A DNA stretch of 64,000 nucleotides. Origin: Xiphias gladius (lineage: Eukaryota; Chordata; Actinopteri; Istiophoriformes; Xiphiidae). The DNA is taken from NCBI RefSeq assembly GCF_016859285.1, contig NC_053402.1:5401031-5465030 (forward strand). Direction: 5' to 3'. Numbering within the stretch: position 1 is the first letter of the stretch; each line of letters begins with the position of its first letter. The notes beneath the pieces were generated by a model. The model had not been told where the DNA came from. It did not search any database and saw only the letters and a program-made list of their open reading frames with translations. Below, piece by piece: positions 45,901 to 58,600 of the stretch. The translations under genes were made by a program, and so were the position numbers.

Positions 45901-48900
45901 CTACTGACCTTTTGAGAAATCAAAGGAGGCTTTAATTTCTGCCTCTGTGATAAGAATTCCAGACATATCTTGGAATTGCAGAAATCTTTCTGAAAGATGT
46001 TTGGTGTATGCTCAACACAACATAGGTAAGTCACACAACATGACACAATCAGCATTTCCTACTCCTAATGCCATTTCAACATCTCATGATGGATTTCAGT
46101 GAGTTAGGTATTCCCTAGTTGTTTAAGATATGTTCCGTAAGTGTTTGGAAGGTTGTCCCTGTAAACAGGCAGATGCAAAATCCACTGCTAAACATTTGTT
46201 GTAGAACATTATTCTGAGGTGGGGCTTTCCTGAATAACTGTCTTCATGCTTCTCTGTTGAAAGAACTAATGGAGTATTGAAGAACAAGATTACAAAAATG
46301 ATGGGGGGAAACACAGCTCGATTGCAGTCACTTCCAAGCCATTTCCAAGCTGCTGCTCTGCACTGGTAAAATCCTGATTTTACAACCGCTAGATTTACTG
46401 ACTTTTCACACCTCTTTAGCATTCTCTGACAAAATCAACATACACATAAATTAGAGACAACAGCTTTGCTGTGATTTCAGCTATAATTACTTATAAAATG
46501 ATCATTCAAAGAGAACGTTAGAAGCTCATTCAAGTCTATACAGCCGCTGTGCAGTCAATTGAATGAGACGCATAAAAGGGTTTGTCTGCGGAGGACAGAC
46601 CGACCTCGCACTTGGGGGGCAATACTGGCCACTCTTTTCTACAGCTATGGTTCGTCCAAAAAGGCGCTAGATTTGCGGCTAAGTGCTTTTGTAAGGAATG
46701 ACGCTAAAGGAGGTGTGAAAAGTCAGTAAATCTAGCGACAAAGGCGCTAAGTTGGCAACACTGCCTGTAAACACCCCCCTGATGATGCAATAGAAATCAT
46801 TTGCGGCAATGTATTTTGAAAGAGAAACAGCCAATGCAGAAACTCAAACACTCGGACAGCCGACCAATGGTGAAACATCAGCAATCAGTCACTTGAGATT
46901 CGGCTGACCAATGGTGTAACATTATCCCTCCCTCACTCACTCCCAGAAATTCAAGTTTATAGGGTTGGTCCCGCTGTTGTGGTCCAGCCGAAATTACCAC
47001 ATGCTTGCTGTCAAGATATCTTCAGCACATTCTTGAGAAAAGAGGCCTCAAACGTGGGGTTTTGTTTCTGTGGTCATTTGAGGTTGCCATAAAAGGAAAT
47101 GTTAAGGTTCACATCAACTCTTTTTAACGCTTGGCAATTTGCCATTGGATGATTATCTTATGTAAGCAACAGAGAGCCAATCACGTGTAATGTTGTCTTT
47201 GTTTGAATACTATAAGTGGTGAAATCTGTTAACCATTATGAGGGGCATTTCTTTCTGACTTCTGACCCCTGTAAGCTACTGTCTCCTTTATATATTGCAA
47301 TATATGTATCTATTCCTCAACCCCTTGTGTACTTTTTCCATAGTGCTGAGTTTTTAATAACGCAATTTCTGCTACAAGGACATCCACACAGTCCATGCGC
47401 CCAAGACCTACGACTTTGCGCTTGTGCTGTGCATGTGCAATTACTGTGCAGTAATTAAATAATCTTTAGTTGTAATACCTTGGCTGTTGCCTGTGCTCGC
47501 ACTTCTGGTCCTCCAACAATGTCTAGAGTGTCATATAGCTGCTCATATACCTGAAAGACAACAGGGCAAACACAGATGAGTCAGACCAACATGTCACTGG
47601 AGTAAAGTCATATACACTGGAAACACAGAATATGGACAACATTATAAACATACAAGACAAAAAAGTTCAACCTTTAAGTAACTAAATCATAATTTCAAAC
47701 GCGTGATGATGAGCTATATGTTTATTTTCCCAAGAGGACGCAGGATAAGTACTTTGATATATGAGTTTACAAAACAAACATGGAGTTAAAGGAAGAGTCA
47801 GCATTCTGGGAAACATGCGTACTTGCTTTATTTCTGACAGTGAGATAAGAAGATGAATAGCAGTCTCATGTTTCATATTCAGACATGGTTATCTTAGCTT
47901 AGTATAAAGACAGGAAGTGGAGGGAAACAGATAGCCTGGCTTTGCCTAAGTATTTCTAACAAACCCCCTAAGGCTCAGTAATTAACACATATCACGTTTT
48001 TCATTGCTATCATTTTGTGGCGAAGGAGGTAGAGTGGGTTGTGCACTAACCGGAAGGTCGATGGTCCGATCCCTGGCTCCTCCAGTCCGCATGTCTAAGT
48101 GTCCTTGGGCAAGATACTGAGCCCCAAATTGCCCCTGATGTATTATCGGTGCTTGAGTGTGTAGAAAGCGGACTATGTATAGAAAAGAGCACTGTATGAA
48201 TGTGTGTTTGAATGGATAAATGAGGTAGTAGTGTAAAGCGCTTTGAGTGGTCGATAAGCCCAGAAACGCGCTATCTAAGTGCAGTCCATTTGCCATTTTG
48301 TTTATTATTTAATTAAATTAATTAGTAATTTAAAAAGTAATTATTTGAATAGATGAATTTCTTAAATGAATATTAAAATCCTCTATTTAAGTCTAGGGTC
48401 AGAATGTTTTCTTTTCCTGTTGCCATAATCCTTCTCTGCAGTTATCATGTGAAAAAGCTATGGCATACTCCGCATGGTGCTTGGCAGCTATTAAAGTATT
48501 TAGTTTTAGTTGCTGACCATACACATGCACAGCCACTGGGCCTTTAACTGACTACTGAAATGTAAAGTCATTAGTTATTGTGATGTCTACGCCTGGGGCC
48601 GCACAGCTCATGTAGAAGCTGGTAACCCTTCTGCACTCACACACCTCAGTTTTCTTTATGGTTTATATGTAATTGTTCATTTTCCGCTCATTGAGTTTGT
48701 TGACCTTTTGATCTTATGCACATCACATAAGTTCAAAACACTGCACATACATCAGCAAACAGATAAATGGTGACCATAGCCTTTGTTTTAAACATCATAC
48801 TTTTGTTTATTTATTTGTAGTTTAGTGAACTTAGTTAACTTCTGAACAGTTGGACGTTAGTTTGGCTCCAGTTAAATTTGCCTTAAATTGTTCTAATTTC

Positions 48901-51900
48901 TATTTCCTTCGAGTTACCAGTGCTGCTGGGTAGTGCTGCTGATGGAGGGCATCTTGTGAGGCCTGAGCAAAAGATATAGCCCCTATAGAAAAGCTTTTAA
49001 ATACATGAAGCAGCCAATCAGACTGTACCAAGTACCCACTGTTTGTTGTTTATTTCTTAAGAATGTATTCTTTTTTTGGTTATTGCTTAAGTGTTTAAAC
49101 TGATAGACTAATTGTCCTGTTTTGTTATCTCCACCAAGGAGGTTATGTTTTCACCCATGTCTGTTTGTTTATTTGTCAGCAAGATTATGCAAAAAGTACT
49201 GAACGAATTGCACCAAACTTAGGGTTTGGGCAGAACCAGATTTGGTGCGGATCTGGTTAAAGGGGCAGATCCAATAATTTTCATCACTTTTTTTAACATT
49301 GGGAGATAGGGCAATTATCTGACATTTTCCTCAATATTTGTCCTTGGTGGAGGTAGTCACTTTGCTTACTACCATTTTAATTATATTAGTTGGTAATGCT
49401 TGTTTTTGTTTTCCCTTTTGTTTCAGAAATCGTCTGACCAGCCAGTATACAGCAGACTGTGGTCAGTTTGGTTTGGAAACATTCAGCTTATAGCTTATAT
49501 ACTGTATATTCATACCTTGTTAACACAAAATATGAATGTACCTTATTAGTGTACTTTAGGCCCAGTGTCACATGGCTTGTTTGTTTTAACTTCATGGTCA
49601 ATATCTATGTAATATTTCATGAGTCATAATTTGATATGACTGGAAAATGATTTATTAATTAAATTAGTAGATTACATTAGATTATTATGGGTATCCATTG
49701 GAAATGTTCATAGTTGTGATTATGTCTTTCTAGTCTACATCGCCATATTTCTCAGTTATTATCCCTTCTTCATAACGCACTAATGTAAAGCACATTAGAT
49801 CAGTTATGAAATGTTACAGCACTGCAGAATGTCTCTCCTGCCGGGCTGCTGCCTTCTATTTCCGTCACAGTTAGTTTTGTGGTTCGCTCATTTTAAGGCA
49901 AGACTTGGTTTGCTCATAAATTCACAGCCTGCCACACTGTTGTCCTGCATTGCTTTGTATATTGTGAGGCACCTTAAAAAGCACAAAAGATACATAAGAT
50001 GCAATACTCGACTTGCGAGTTGAGTAATGCATCAAGTCATTGACTTTTAGGGGACAGCCCTATTTCAGCCTGAGATTAGTTCTGTTTAACTGACATCTTT
50101 TTTGGGCCCGGGAAAATTTGTTGCCTATTTTGTAAATAGATTCTTCATTTTTGGGTAAATAAAAACCCTCTTTTTATGACTCCTCGAATCTGCCAGCTTG
50201 GTCTCTCACAGTTTTGATTTGAGTATTTGAAACACTGTTGAACACAGTTTTCTACCCTTAGGAAGACACTGTATAAACAGCAGGATCAGAAAGCATCAGC
50301 TATCTGTGAACACCACACTAAAACCTCACAAAACATCCACTGAGAAGAGGTCAAAGGTCAGGAAGCAGGATTCCAAACTTGAGTGATGACCAAGGTAAGG
50401 TAAGGTGACATCATATGCATACCCTTAATAAATTAGGCAGGAAATATTATTAGGACTTGGAAAAAAATTGGGTTTGAGCACCCCCAATATTTGCGCCCCC
50501 AGATTTCCACTAACACTCTGCTGTACATCCGTACCTCTCTGATGGCAGCACAGAATTTGCTCTGTAGGACTCTCTGCAGGGCCTGCAGTTTGGGAGGAGG
50601 CAGCTCACCGCTCCGCTGCAGACGGTCCAACAGCTCGATCACCCTGCACACATCTATCTCGCACAAAAAACACAAGGCTGGATTACCAACAGAGCAAAGC
50701 AGGCAATTGTCCCCAAAGGCCTCAAATCCTTAGGGGACTACAAATTCTATGTTAGGCAATTACTTTGAAGTAATTTGATTAACTGCACATGTATTTAGTT
50801 ATATAACCACAAAAGCACAATAACAACTACAATGTAAAGCGCTTCAAGGTGGCTCTTACCTAATAATGAGGCCTTTTCTTGTAGAGGGGCCCTATGTGAA
50901 CATCTAGTTTTACTACATTAAATATTTCAGATGATATTATGTAATTTGCTAATGAATGAAATGTCACAGAGTAACTGACACAGCAAATACTGGATAGGGT
51001 ATTCAAGTGGCGCCATAGGGGCCCACAGCTCATTTTTTGCTCTATAGCAGCTAAATCCAACATTGGACACGTTCTCATTCTAGTGCGGGCCAAAAATGAA
51101 CGACCTAATCTTTTCCACTACTACTTTTTTGAGTTCAACACAAATAAAGTTTACAATGCCACGCATTGACTCCAGGAAAAGGCTATTTGCTGTACTCTAA
51201 GTCCAACACTGGCAAAAGCTCTCACCTTCTCCCACGTACTAAGCTTTTATGTGTTACCAAACTAACTGCCAGCCATATCAATTAAAGCACCACAACACTA
51301 AATAGAAACACAAACTGAGAACTGTGTGACAAATTTTAGCTCCAAGCAGTGCAGGTGGTGATTGTCTAAATCATGCTTTCTCCTCAGGGCTTACCGTGGC
51401 TGGTGAGACTGTTCAGTATTACAAATAGATATACTCAATTCAACTCGACTCAGCTGCTGCTGATACCAGCTCCAGTACAGACTTGGTGCCCTCAGCACCA
51501 TCGAAGAGCTCCCGCTTGGGAGATTTGGGGCTCAGTCAGACAGTAGACTCAGTACCCGTTAGCCTGTGGATGTTACCCCCGATTCCTTTGGACTTTGGAG
51601 AAACTCGCTGCTGCAGTTTGGTTAACACAACTTTTAGTGCCAGTTAGAGTTAATAATTGTTTTGTAATACTTATATAGTCCAATGTTATTTCTTATTTCT
51701 CCTACTGTCATAATACAACATACATACGAGTTGGTAGAGTTTTGTTTATTTACTCTAAAAATAATTCATCAATATATTTATCACAGTAAGTTAAGTAAAA
51801 ACACTTGATAATTTCATAATTTATCAGCTTTATGTTAAAAGAATTTTAAAAGAATGTGAAATAAACAGATCATGTGTTTGTTTGGATTGTTTCAAACAAT

Positions 51901-53384
51901 TCAAGTACACATGCATAAAAAATCCAAAATTAATTGCTTATTTGAAATGTATTGGTCATTGGTCAGAACATTTAAATTATTTTATATACCTTTCAAATTC
52001 TTTTTTTACTCTTGACACATTCTGCTATAGTAGCAAGAGAAGTTTTAACCATAAAACTAAGTCAGATCATTTTGACATTGACCCAAACTGGTACACTAGC
52101 CAACGATCCAAGTACAATAATCCAACTGGTATCAAACTCTAGTTTATAGAAATGTGTAGTTAATACTTTGTCTTGCTATAAAATAAGTTAGCTGGCTGAC
52201 TTCTTATTGGACACTTCAATGTTAATCAAATCTAACATTCCACATATCTTGTACATTAATTTTAAGTACGTAAGAAAATGACAGCAGCTGTGAGTTGGCT
52301 TTATGAAACAGATTCAGTTTGTTATTAATTCAAGGCGGGCTTTTTGCAAAAATCCATGCATTTGTGCAGCCGGATCTACGAAACAGCCCTCTTGTGTTGC
52401 GTGGGCATAGACCACACCTTGAATGTTACATCTGGCAGTGTGCGCTATAGCATTTCAAACCTGAGCCATATAAACAGGTCCATGTGTTAAAGGACAGTAT
52501 GAATGCACTTAACTCCTCCTTCACTCAAATGAACGTGTTTTCCCCCGGCTTTACCGCGCCTCTATCGCGCACCTGCCGCGTCCGCGTCTCCGGCTCTGAC
52601 AATCAGCTCGCGGTACACGGTATGGTATGGCAGTGATTAGAAACAGATGTTTCAGACCAAGCTGAGTAGTTCAATAATTATATACAAATGGTGGAAGGAA
52701 TATATGGTAAATGGACTGCACTTATATAGCGCTTTTCTAGTCTTATCGACCACTCAAAGCGCTTTACACTACAGCCGCATTAACCCATTCACACATACAT
52801 ACTGCGCTTTCTACACACACACACGATACATCGGGAGCAATTTAGGTTTCAGTATCTTGCCCAAGGACGCTTCGACATGCAGATTGGAGGAGCCGGGAAT
52901 CGAAACACCGACCTACCGGTTAGTGGACGACCAGCTCTACCTTCCTGAGTCATAACCGCAACGATGAGAATATGATAATACTTAGTCCGCAATCCGATTG
53001 AATCCGACGTACAGCGAGAAAGCAGGAGTATGGTGGGCATTTTTGTTTCTGATTGGACTCCACAGTTAAAGCCGTTTACTACTACGAGACAGAAACGTGC
53101 GGGGCACGAGCAACGGTCGCGCGATTGGCCGAACCCTCTCAAGCATTTGCAGCAGCGATAACTGCGACACACCCTCACTCTATCACACAAGGAGAGACAG
53201 TTCAGGTAACCAAACACCGTCATCGCCGGGTGATTTAAGACCAAGAAAAAACACTGCTTAAGTACCGTCCTTTCAGTACAGCCTCCACAGGTTTACTGTT
53301 CATGTACTCTATAAGGCTGTAGATGATGGTGAGGCGCTCTGGCTTACCTCTTTCCAGGCAGAGCGGCTCTGTCATGGCCGCCAT
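42749..53384 (-). CDS. lin7b: Lin-7 homolog B (L27-PDZ scaffold)
   Basis: Protein of 201 aa from five coding exons: 53,348-53,384, 50,535-50,653, 47,479-47,550, 44,567-44,776 and 42,749-42,916. All joins are GT-AG and keep frame. Residues 1-12 are [12 protein letters not shown]. The L27 domain spans about 13-68 ([31 protein letters not shown]) and pairs with CASK/PALS L27 domains. The PDZ domain spans about 93-176, with the carboxylate loop GLGF at 102-105. Lin-7 holds receptors and channels at synapses and epithelial basolateral membranes. [14 protein letters not shown] and DRQGG fit the B paralogue. The C-terminus stops at HTSYS, about six residues before the human LIN7B end. Neighbour snrnp70 lies upstream on the same strand, as on human 19q13.33. 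Introns hold SINEs and MITE-like repeats. Confidence 0.93.
43737..43925 (-). mobile_element. tRNA-derived SINE, decayed
   Basis: In lin7b intron 4. Reverse-oriented match to the SINE at 48,018-48,298 (TTATATAGCGCTTTAAA at one end, GGGGATCGAATCACC as the B-box side). Confidence 0.6.
44567..44776 (-). CDS. lin7b: lin7b coding exon 4 (most of PDZ)
   Basis: 210 bp, residues 77-146. Contains [18 protein letters not shown] and [12 protein letters not shown]. Acceptor TCCTGACCAG, donor GGCGTG|GTAACA. Nearly invariant across vertebrate Lin-7 proteins. Confidence 0.95.
46378..46745. repeat. Inverted repeat pair, possible MITE
   Basis: About 45 bp at 46,378-46,424 recur inverted at 46,697-46,740 (shared GGTGTGAAAAGTCAGTAAAT and CTAGCG), 270 bp apart in lin7b intron 3. 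Could be the two ends of a small DNA element. Confidence 0.5.
47479..47550 (-). CDS. lin7b: lin7b coding exon 3 (L27, end)
   Basis: 72 bp, 24 codons from [10 protein letters not shown] to AQATAK. Acceptor TGTCTTTCAG, donor GCCAAG|GTATTA. Confidence 0.92.
47789..48000. repeat. Common fish interspersed repeat
   Basis: Contains AGTCAGCATTCTGGGAAACA and TATCTTAGCTTAGTATAAAG, then GGAGGGAAACAGATAGCCTGG, a sequence order I know as a high-copy percomorph repeat. Lies in lin7b intron 2; its right end is cut by the following SINE. Confidence 0.5.
48018..48298 (+). mobile_element. tRNA-derived SINE, near full length
   Basis: In lin7b intron 2. The 5' part is tRNA-like (GGAGGTAGAGTGGGTTGTGC; B box GGTCCGATCCC). 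The body has GTGTCCTTGGGCAAGATACT and the tail has AAGCGCTTTGAGTGGTCGAT. Further copies lie at 30,748, 43,737 and 52,706. Confidence 0.72.
49130..49355. repeat. MITE-like repeat with inverted ends
   Basis: Starts CTCCACCAAGGAGGT and ends TCCTTGGTGGAGGT, about 13-15 bp of inverted repeat. The interior (GTACTGAACGAATTGCACCA) is a common fish repeat. In lin7b intron 2. Confidence 0.55.
50535..50653 (-). CDS. lin7b: lin7b coding exon 2 (L27, first part)
   Basis: 119 bp, residues 13-52. Acceptor GCGAGATAG|ATGTG, donor AGAGAG|GTACGG. Carries the main L27 helices. Confidence 0.93.
52706..52962 (-). mobile_element. tRNA-derived SINE, near full length
   Basis: Reverse copy of the SINE at 48,018-48,298, in lin7b intron 1; AAATGGACTGCACTTATATA at one end, GGGAATCGAAACACCGACC at the tRNA side. 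Confidence 0.72.
53348..53384 (-). CDS. lin7b: lin7b coding exon 1
   Basis: Encodes residues 1-12 plus the first base of codon 13. Donor AAAGAG|GTAAGC. The ATG lies in GC-rich sequence. The frame stays open for 88 codons upstream (to 53,648), which is discussed as a finding. Confidence 0.88.
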
Positions 53385-53648
53385 CTCTGCTTCCTTGGCT
53401 GGGTGGTAATAAGAGGACATCATTATGAGCTCCTCCGCTAACGAACGCCGCGTATTTGAGCAGAAAGTCTCGTTCACAGCGATGAGTTGTCCATCTTTTA
53501 CGATGACGATGTCAGCAGATAGAAGGCGAGTGTCTGACTGAGCGAGGGTCGAGATGGTGGACCAAGGATCAGGCGGGACAACTTGACGCAGCAGCTTCAC
53601 TACGGCTCCGGCCCCAGTGCGTGACTTTGTAATGAGCTGTTTCAGCAT

Positions 53649-54285
53649 CTTCTACGTAGGTTTTAAGTACCCCTACTGTGCAGACTGAAAGCAGAGATAC
53701 ACGTCTAATACAAATGCTGTACTTTAATGCAATTATCCTTATCAGGTAAGTACTTTGAAATGATGAAGTAAATACTTGGTGTAACAATAAACAAGGAGGG
53801 AAACATTTTTCACAATACTAACGCTTCGTTTTCTTTATCTGATGTTGCATTTCTAAAAAGGGACATACCAGTGTTTTCACATTTTTAGACTTTATACTAC
53901 ATATCATGAACTTTATATTGCTGCTGGCTATTTTTCGTTATATATGCGGGTTTTGTTTTTTGTTTTTTAATGGAAAAAAAAACAGTTACTGGTTTCATGC
54001 AGTATGAAAATCACTCTGAAGACTTGATATATTACGTTCCCCATCAGAGTGGACACCATATGTCCTGATGCAGGGTAAAATCAATTTGTAATCACAACTG
54101 AATTATCATGTAACAACTTCTGTGTCTATGTCCAGCACTATCTCTTTTTCAGTGTATGGTAAAGAAAAAGCAATGGTTGCCTTTAAATTAAAAAAAAAAA
54201 AAAAAAGCATAGTTAAGTCATAGGATGTGTAGTGAAGGGGATTTAAAATGTGTGTTATGGAGCAGCTCAGGCTTTAAGTCACATC
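53649..54285. other. Short interval between lin7b and snrnp70
   Basis: No coding sequence. The part nearest lin7b should hold its promoter, but no TATA box at a convincing distance is seen; an A run lies at 54,189-54,206. The short spacing suggests that lin7b transcription starts close behind the snrnp70 3' end. Confidence 0.45.
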
Positions 54286-54291
54286 TTTATT
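54286..54291 (-). terminator. Poly(A) signal of snrnp70
   Basis: AATAAA on the minus strand about 605 bp past the stop codon; the 3' UTR includes a G/C homopolymer and CT run near 54,540-54,568. Confidence 0.5.
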
Positions 54292-54895
54292 AAAATAACC
54301 CTGCAAATCTAACATACAAACAGCAGACAAAAAAAAATATTCCATAATGAATCAACAGAAGAGCCCTCAATTATCACACAATACTATATTTCCTTCAAAT
54401 TGACATACATTGAGCAGAAACCAGTAACTGGACCCAAATAAGCATGCAATGTAACTGCTTTATGAATAGGGAAATAAAACACAAAACAAACCATCTCAAA
54501 AGGATAGAGCTTGTGTCATTACAGTTCATCCCAAGCCGAGAGAGAGAGAGAGGAGGGGGGGGGGGACAAAACAAAACAAAAAAAACATACCTAGCTTGAA
54601 TCCCTAAAGTAATCTGATAACATTTAGTGGCACGGATTAGTTGGGCAATGCAGGAAAGCTGCAACTATTAGCAAGATCAAATCATTTATATGCATCAACT
54701 GCGTATGCAACAACATCACGTGGAATATTTCAACAGATTCTTGACATAGTAGGAAAGCTATCTAGATGTCTGATACTGCGTGGGCCCTGACTTCATCTAG
54801 GCTTTGTGTGCCCTGGCAGAAAGTCACAGGCTAAGTTAAAGTACAGTATGAAACAACTACTGTGTGAGTGGCAATCTGCTGAGAGAGGGGCCATC

Positions 54896-55628
54896 TCAGT
54901 ACTCATCTCCTGGTGCCTCCATCTTGTAGCCATTCTCACTGGAGCCATAGCCGTCAGCTGATGGCACTGACTGCTGGTCCATCATCATCCCATCCTGACT
55001 GTACTCTTCCATGTGTGATGGCGCTCCTCCCTCATCCTCGTTGCCCATGTCATCCTGGGGGCCCATGTCGTCTCGTAAGGATCCATGACGCTCTTCTCTG
55101 CGGTCACCTCTGTCTCTCTCTCCCCGCTCCCTTTTGTGCTCCCTGTCTCGGTCTCCCCTGCGCCTGTCTCTGTCCCTATGGCTACGCCTTCGTTCCCTGT
55201 CCCTTTCTCTGTCCCTGTCTCTACGCTCCTCCATGCCTTCACCCACTTCTCCTTCATGTTCCTCTAGCATCCGCTCCCCACCTTCAGGGGCAGCGTCTCC
55301 CTGGCTGACCTCCTCCCCATCCAGCCCCTTGCCTCTCTCCCTGTCCCTCTTGCGATCCCGGCTCCTGCTCCTTCTCTTCCGGTCTCGACTCCTCTCCCTA
55401 CTCCTGCTGTTTCCTCCTGCTGCCCCCCCACGCTCCCTCTCTCGCTCTCGACGCCGGCTACTACCGCTGTTGTCCTCTCCTCCTCCAATCTGCCTGTCTC
55501 TCTCCCTCTCTCGCTCCCGGGAACGGGTACGTCGACGGCGTTCGCGGGATCGGGACCTACGGCGGTCTCTGTCCTTGTCCCGGTCGCGCTCACGGCTGCG
55601 CTCCCTCCGGTCTCCACGGTCCCGATCA
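54896..55628 (-). CDS. snrnp70: snrnp70 last exon (RS-rich C-terminus)
   Basis: 733 bp with stop, residues 226-469. Alternating Arg/Asp, Arg/Glu and Arg/Ser runs ([20 protein letters not shown]), then an acidic middle and a second basic stretch. Acceptor CTGCTCATAG. The simple composition opens long antisense frames that are not genes. Confidence 0.94.
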
Positions 55629-58600
55629 CTATGAGCAGTCAGGACAAAGTGAAGACTGTTAAACACAGCAGTACAAAATTTTATACCCTGACAGGTCTTC
55701 CCTGAAAGTACTCACCCCCCCAAGGGGCGATCATCATAACGTGATGCATCATCTCGGCCAGAGTGCTTGATGTTGACATCGGCTCCACCTCTCCTAGTGC
55801 CACCCAATCCACCACCTAGTTAAGGAACCAAGAAAAACATAAGTCAAATGTGTGTTAAGTGAGGACTCAGACTTGATGACATGGGTTAAAGAGGGTCAAC
55901 ACTGGTTGCTGAAGGCAATACATCTACCTATGCATCCATGTGACCTGCAGTCATGCTGTATTCACCAAGACAACAGTACTGTGTCAAGAAGCAGCTAAAA
56001 CAGGGCTAAGAAAAAATACTTACTCGGAGGTCAAAACTGAAGGCTTATCAGACACAAAGACAGCAGTTAATACTCCTTTGAGACAGGAGTTTATAACAGT
56101 GGAACACTACCATGGCAGCAAATATTTTGCTTATCCATCTCAACACTTAAATTGTTAAATTGTAGAATTTGCATAATGTTACAAGCAAGTAATTCAATCT
56201 GGTATGCGTGCTTGAACATATGTAAACCTACTACCGCCTGCTGAGCTAAAGGGACTCCAAAAAGCAGTCAGCAAAATTACCGGGGAAAGCTCAGAAAGGC
56301 TCAACTTCAACGGAGTTGTTTACTACTACGCTTCAAAAGAGGAGTAAGGATCCCTTCCGGCACAGATACATGACTGCACTGCTCAGACATCACTGTTGTA
56401 TGTGTAACAGTTTAAACGCGTACTGCCTTAGCGGAAAAAAAAAATAAAAAAATTCTGTACTCAGGAAAAAGTGTATCAGGAAATGGCCAACTTCCATGTG
56501 TGTACAGCAGCTATGTCAGAAAAAATTGTCCAGCTGCAGCAGTGGATGCAAATTATGTGTTAAACAAAACACCCAGAGTCGCAGCTTCATGAGAGGCCAG
56601 AGACTAACTACATGCATGCACGCCCGCAAACCTCCACATTTATATACTAGGCACATACCTCCAGAAATCTGCAATTATTTCTAAAAACATTTTTCACTTT
56701 GTCATTATGGGTTATTGAGTGTAGAAATGGAAGTTTTATCCCAGTAAAATTAAACCTACAACACAAAAAGTGAAGAAGTGTGAATACTTTCTGAAGCCAC
56801 TGTATTTAAAAAATTCAATAGATAAGACAAAGCAGGAATAATATAAAAATGGCAGCTGACCTAGCCTGCGAGGATGCCATCCTTTGACAGTGCGTCCTCG
56901 TTCCACATCCACCAGCACCCTTCTACCATCAATCTTCTTCCCGTCTGCATGCTTGTAGGCGGCTGGAGAAGAGGAATAGGGAGAGGGAAGACAGAGTTGA
57001 GATCGGAGTACGGCTGCATCAATGTGGCCAAGGAAACAAACAGTGCATTATTATACTGACCAGGAGCAGGTGGGGCCGAGATGGCTGCTCTCTGGGTAAA
57101 AGCCGAAGGATAATGGGAGTAGACTTCCTTCCACCCGATGAGTGATTGATATGTTAGTTTTAACTGCATCAATTAAATACCCAGCTTTTAGTTCTTTATT
57201 TTTATACTACTGAACAAGCAGAGTGAGAAGTTACCACTAATATTTTGATAGATGCTCTCTCTCTCACAAAGGTTTGACCATGACAAATTATGACAGTCAA
57301 ACCGCAGTTAGTGTGACACATTGTCTTAAATCAGCTCTTTATTCTTCACTAATTTGCATTTATAGTGCATTTTCCAAATTTAACCCAACCTGCTGGGACA
57401 GTTAACGCTGTAGTTATCTACAATTAAAATCACTGCTTTAACTAGCTGTACGTAATGTATGCACTACCTGTGACAAATATATATTATTGACCTGTTTGCT
57501 TACAGGTGAAATATCATTTCACTGAAAATCTCAAAATTCTATCATGTCAGTGCAGCACACTGTGCTGAAAGGGAAATCTACAATTTGTACAAAGTCCTGA
57601 CACTTGATTTTGACTTTTAATATCTTACAAATTCATGATAATTAGTTAGTGGTTGTGAACAGTGGCTTGTCAATGGTCAGGCAAATTAAGTTTATCTTGC
57701 ACTATTAAAAGTACAGAATTTTCAATCAAATCTTATGGTATGGCAGTAGACACTGCTGTTGTAGTTGCTTTGATGTGCTGAAACCTTTTAGAAGCTTCAT
57801 GAGAAGACAACATGATTGAAGCCAACAGTAAGGAGCATTTATCAACAAAGAATCTCCAGCATTTGGCATATTTCCAACCTCGTGTATGTTTCAGACTTCG
57901 TCCCACACCTTATCCCATTATACCACAGAACAGTCTTTCAATCCATCTTGTATGATCGAAGGACTTGGCGAAATCCAGGCGGCTCATCCTGGCTGCTACA
58001 CTGGTCTGATGTGGTGATGATCCCTGAGGGGAAAACTTTCTTTTCCAAGAAGAGGGCCTTACCAAAACCCATCAGTTGATGTATTAAATCTGAAGGCCTT
58101 GCCAAACTCCTTCACTCATACTATACAATCTTACCATAATCCCTTACTGATGGACCTTATAGCAGTCGCTGTCCATTTTAGGGCTTTACCAAAATCCCTC
58201 AGCACCAGAATACACATACTGTCACAACACCTATATCAGGGGCCTTACCAGAACCCCTCCACTTCCTGTGTTCCCTAAGGATGACAACATTCCCATCCAA
58301 TGATAGGGCCTTACCAAACCCCTACCAGTCCTACCAAAACTCACCAACTGAAACAAACTTACAAAAAAAAAAAAAAAAAATTAAAAAAAAAAAAAAAAAA
58401 AATTAATTAAAAAAAAAAACAAAACAAAAAAAAAACAACCCAGGCTGCCTTCCTTACAGGAGTTGCATTATCATAAACCCAACCACCTAATGTAAAAAAC
58501 TTTTTTGTTTTTGACTAAGAATTCAATGAAGTCATGTTCCTGATGCAGACATGTCTTGAATCTAAAGTGGCCTGAAATGTCAAACTGACTTAGGGTGTCC

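Noticed and set aside
54913-55634. Long plus-strand frames opposite the snrnp70 last exon
   Set aside because: Antisense of Arg/Ser/Asp/Glu-rich codons; simple composition keeps other frames open.
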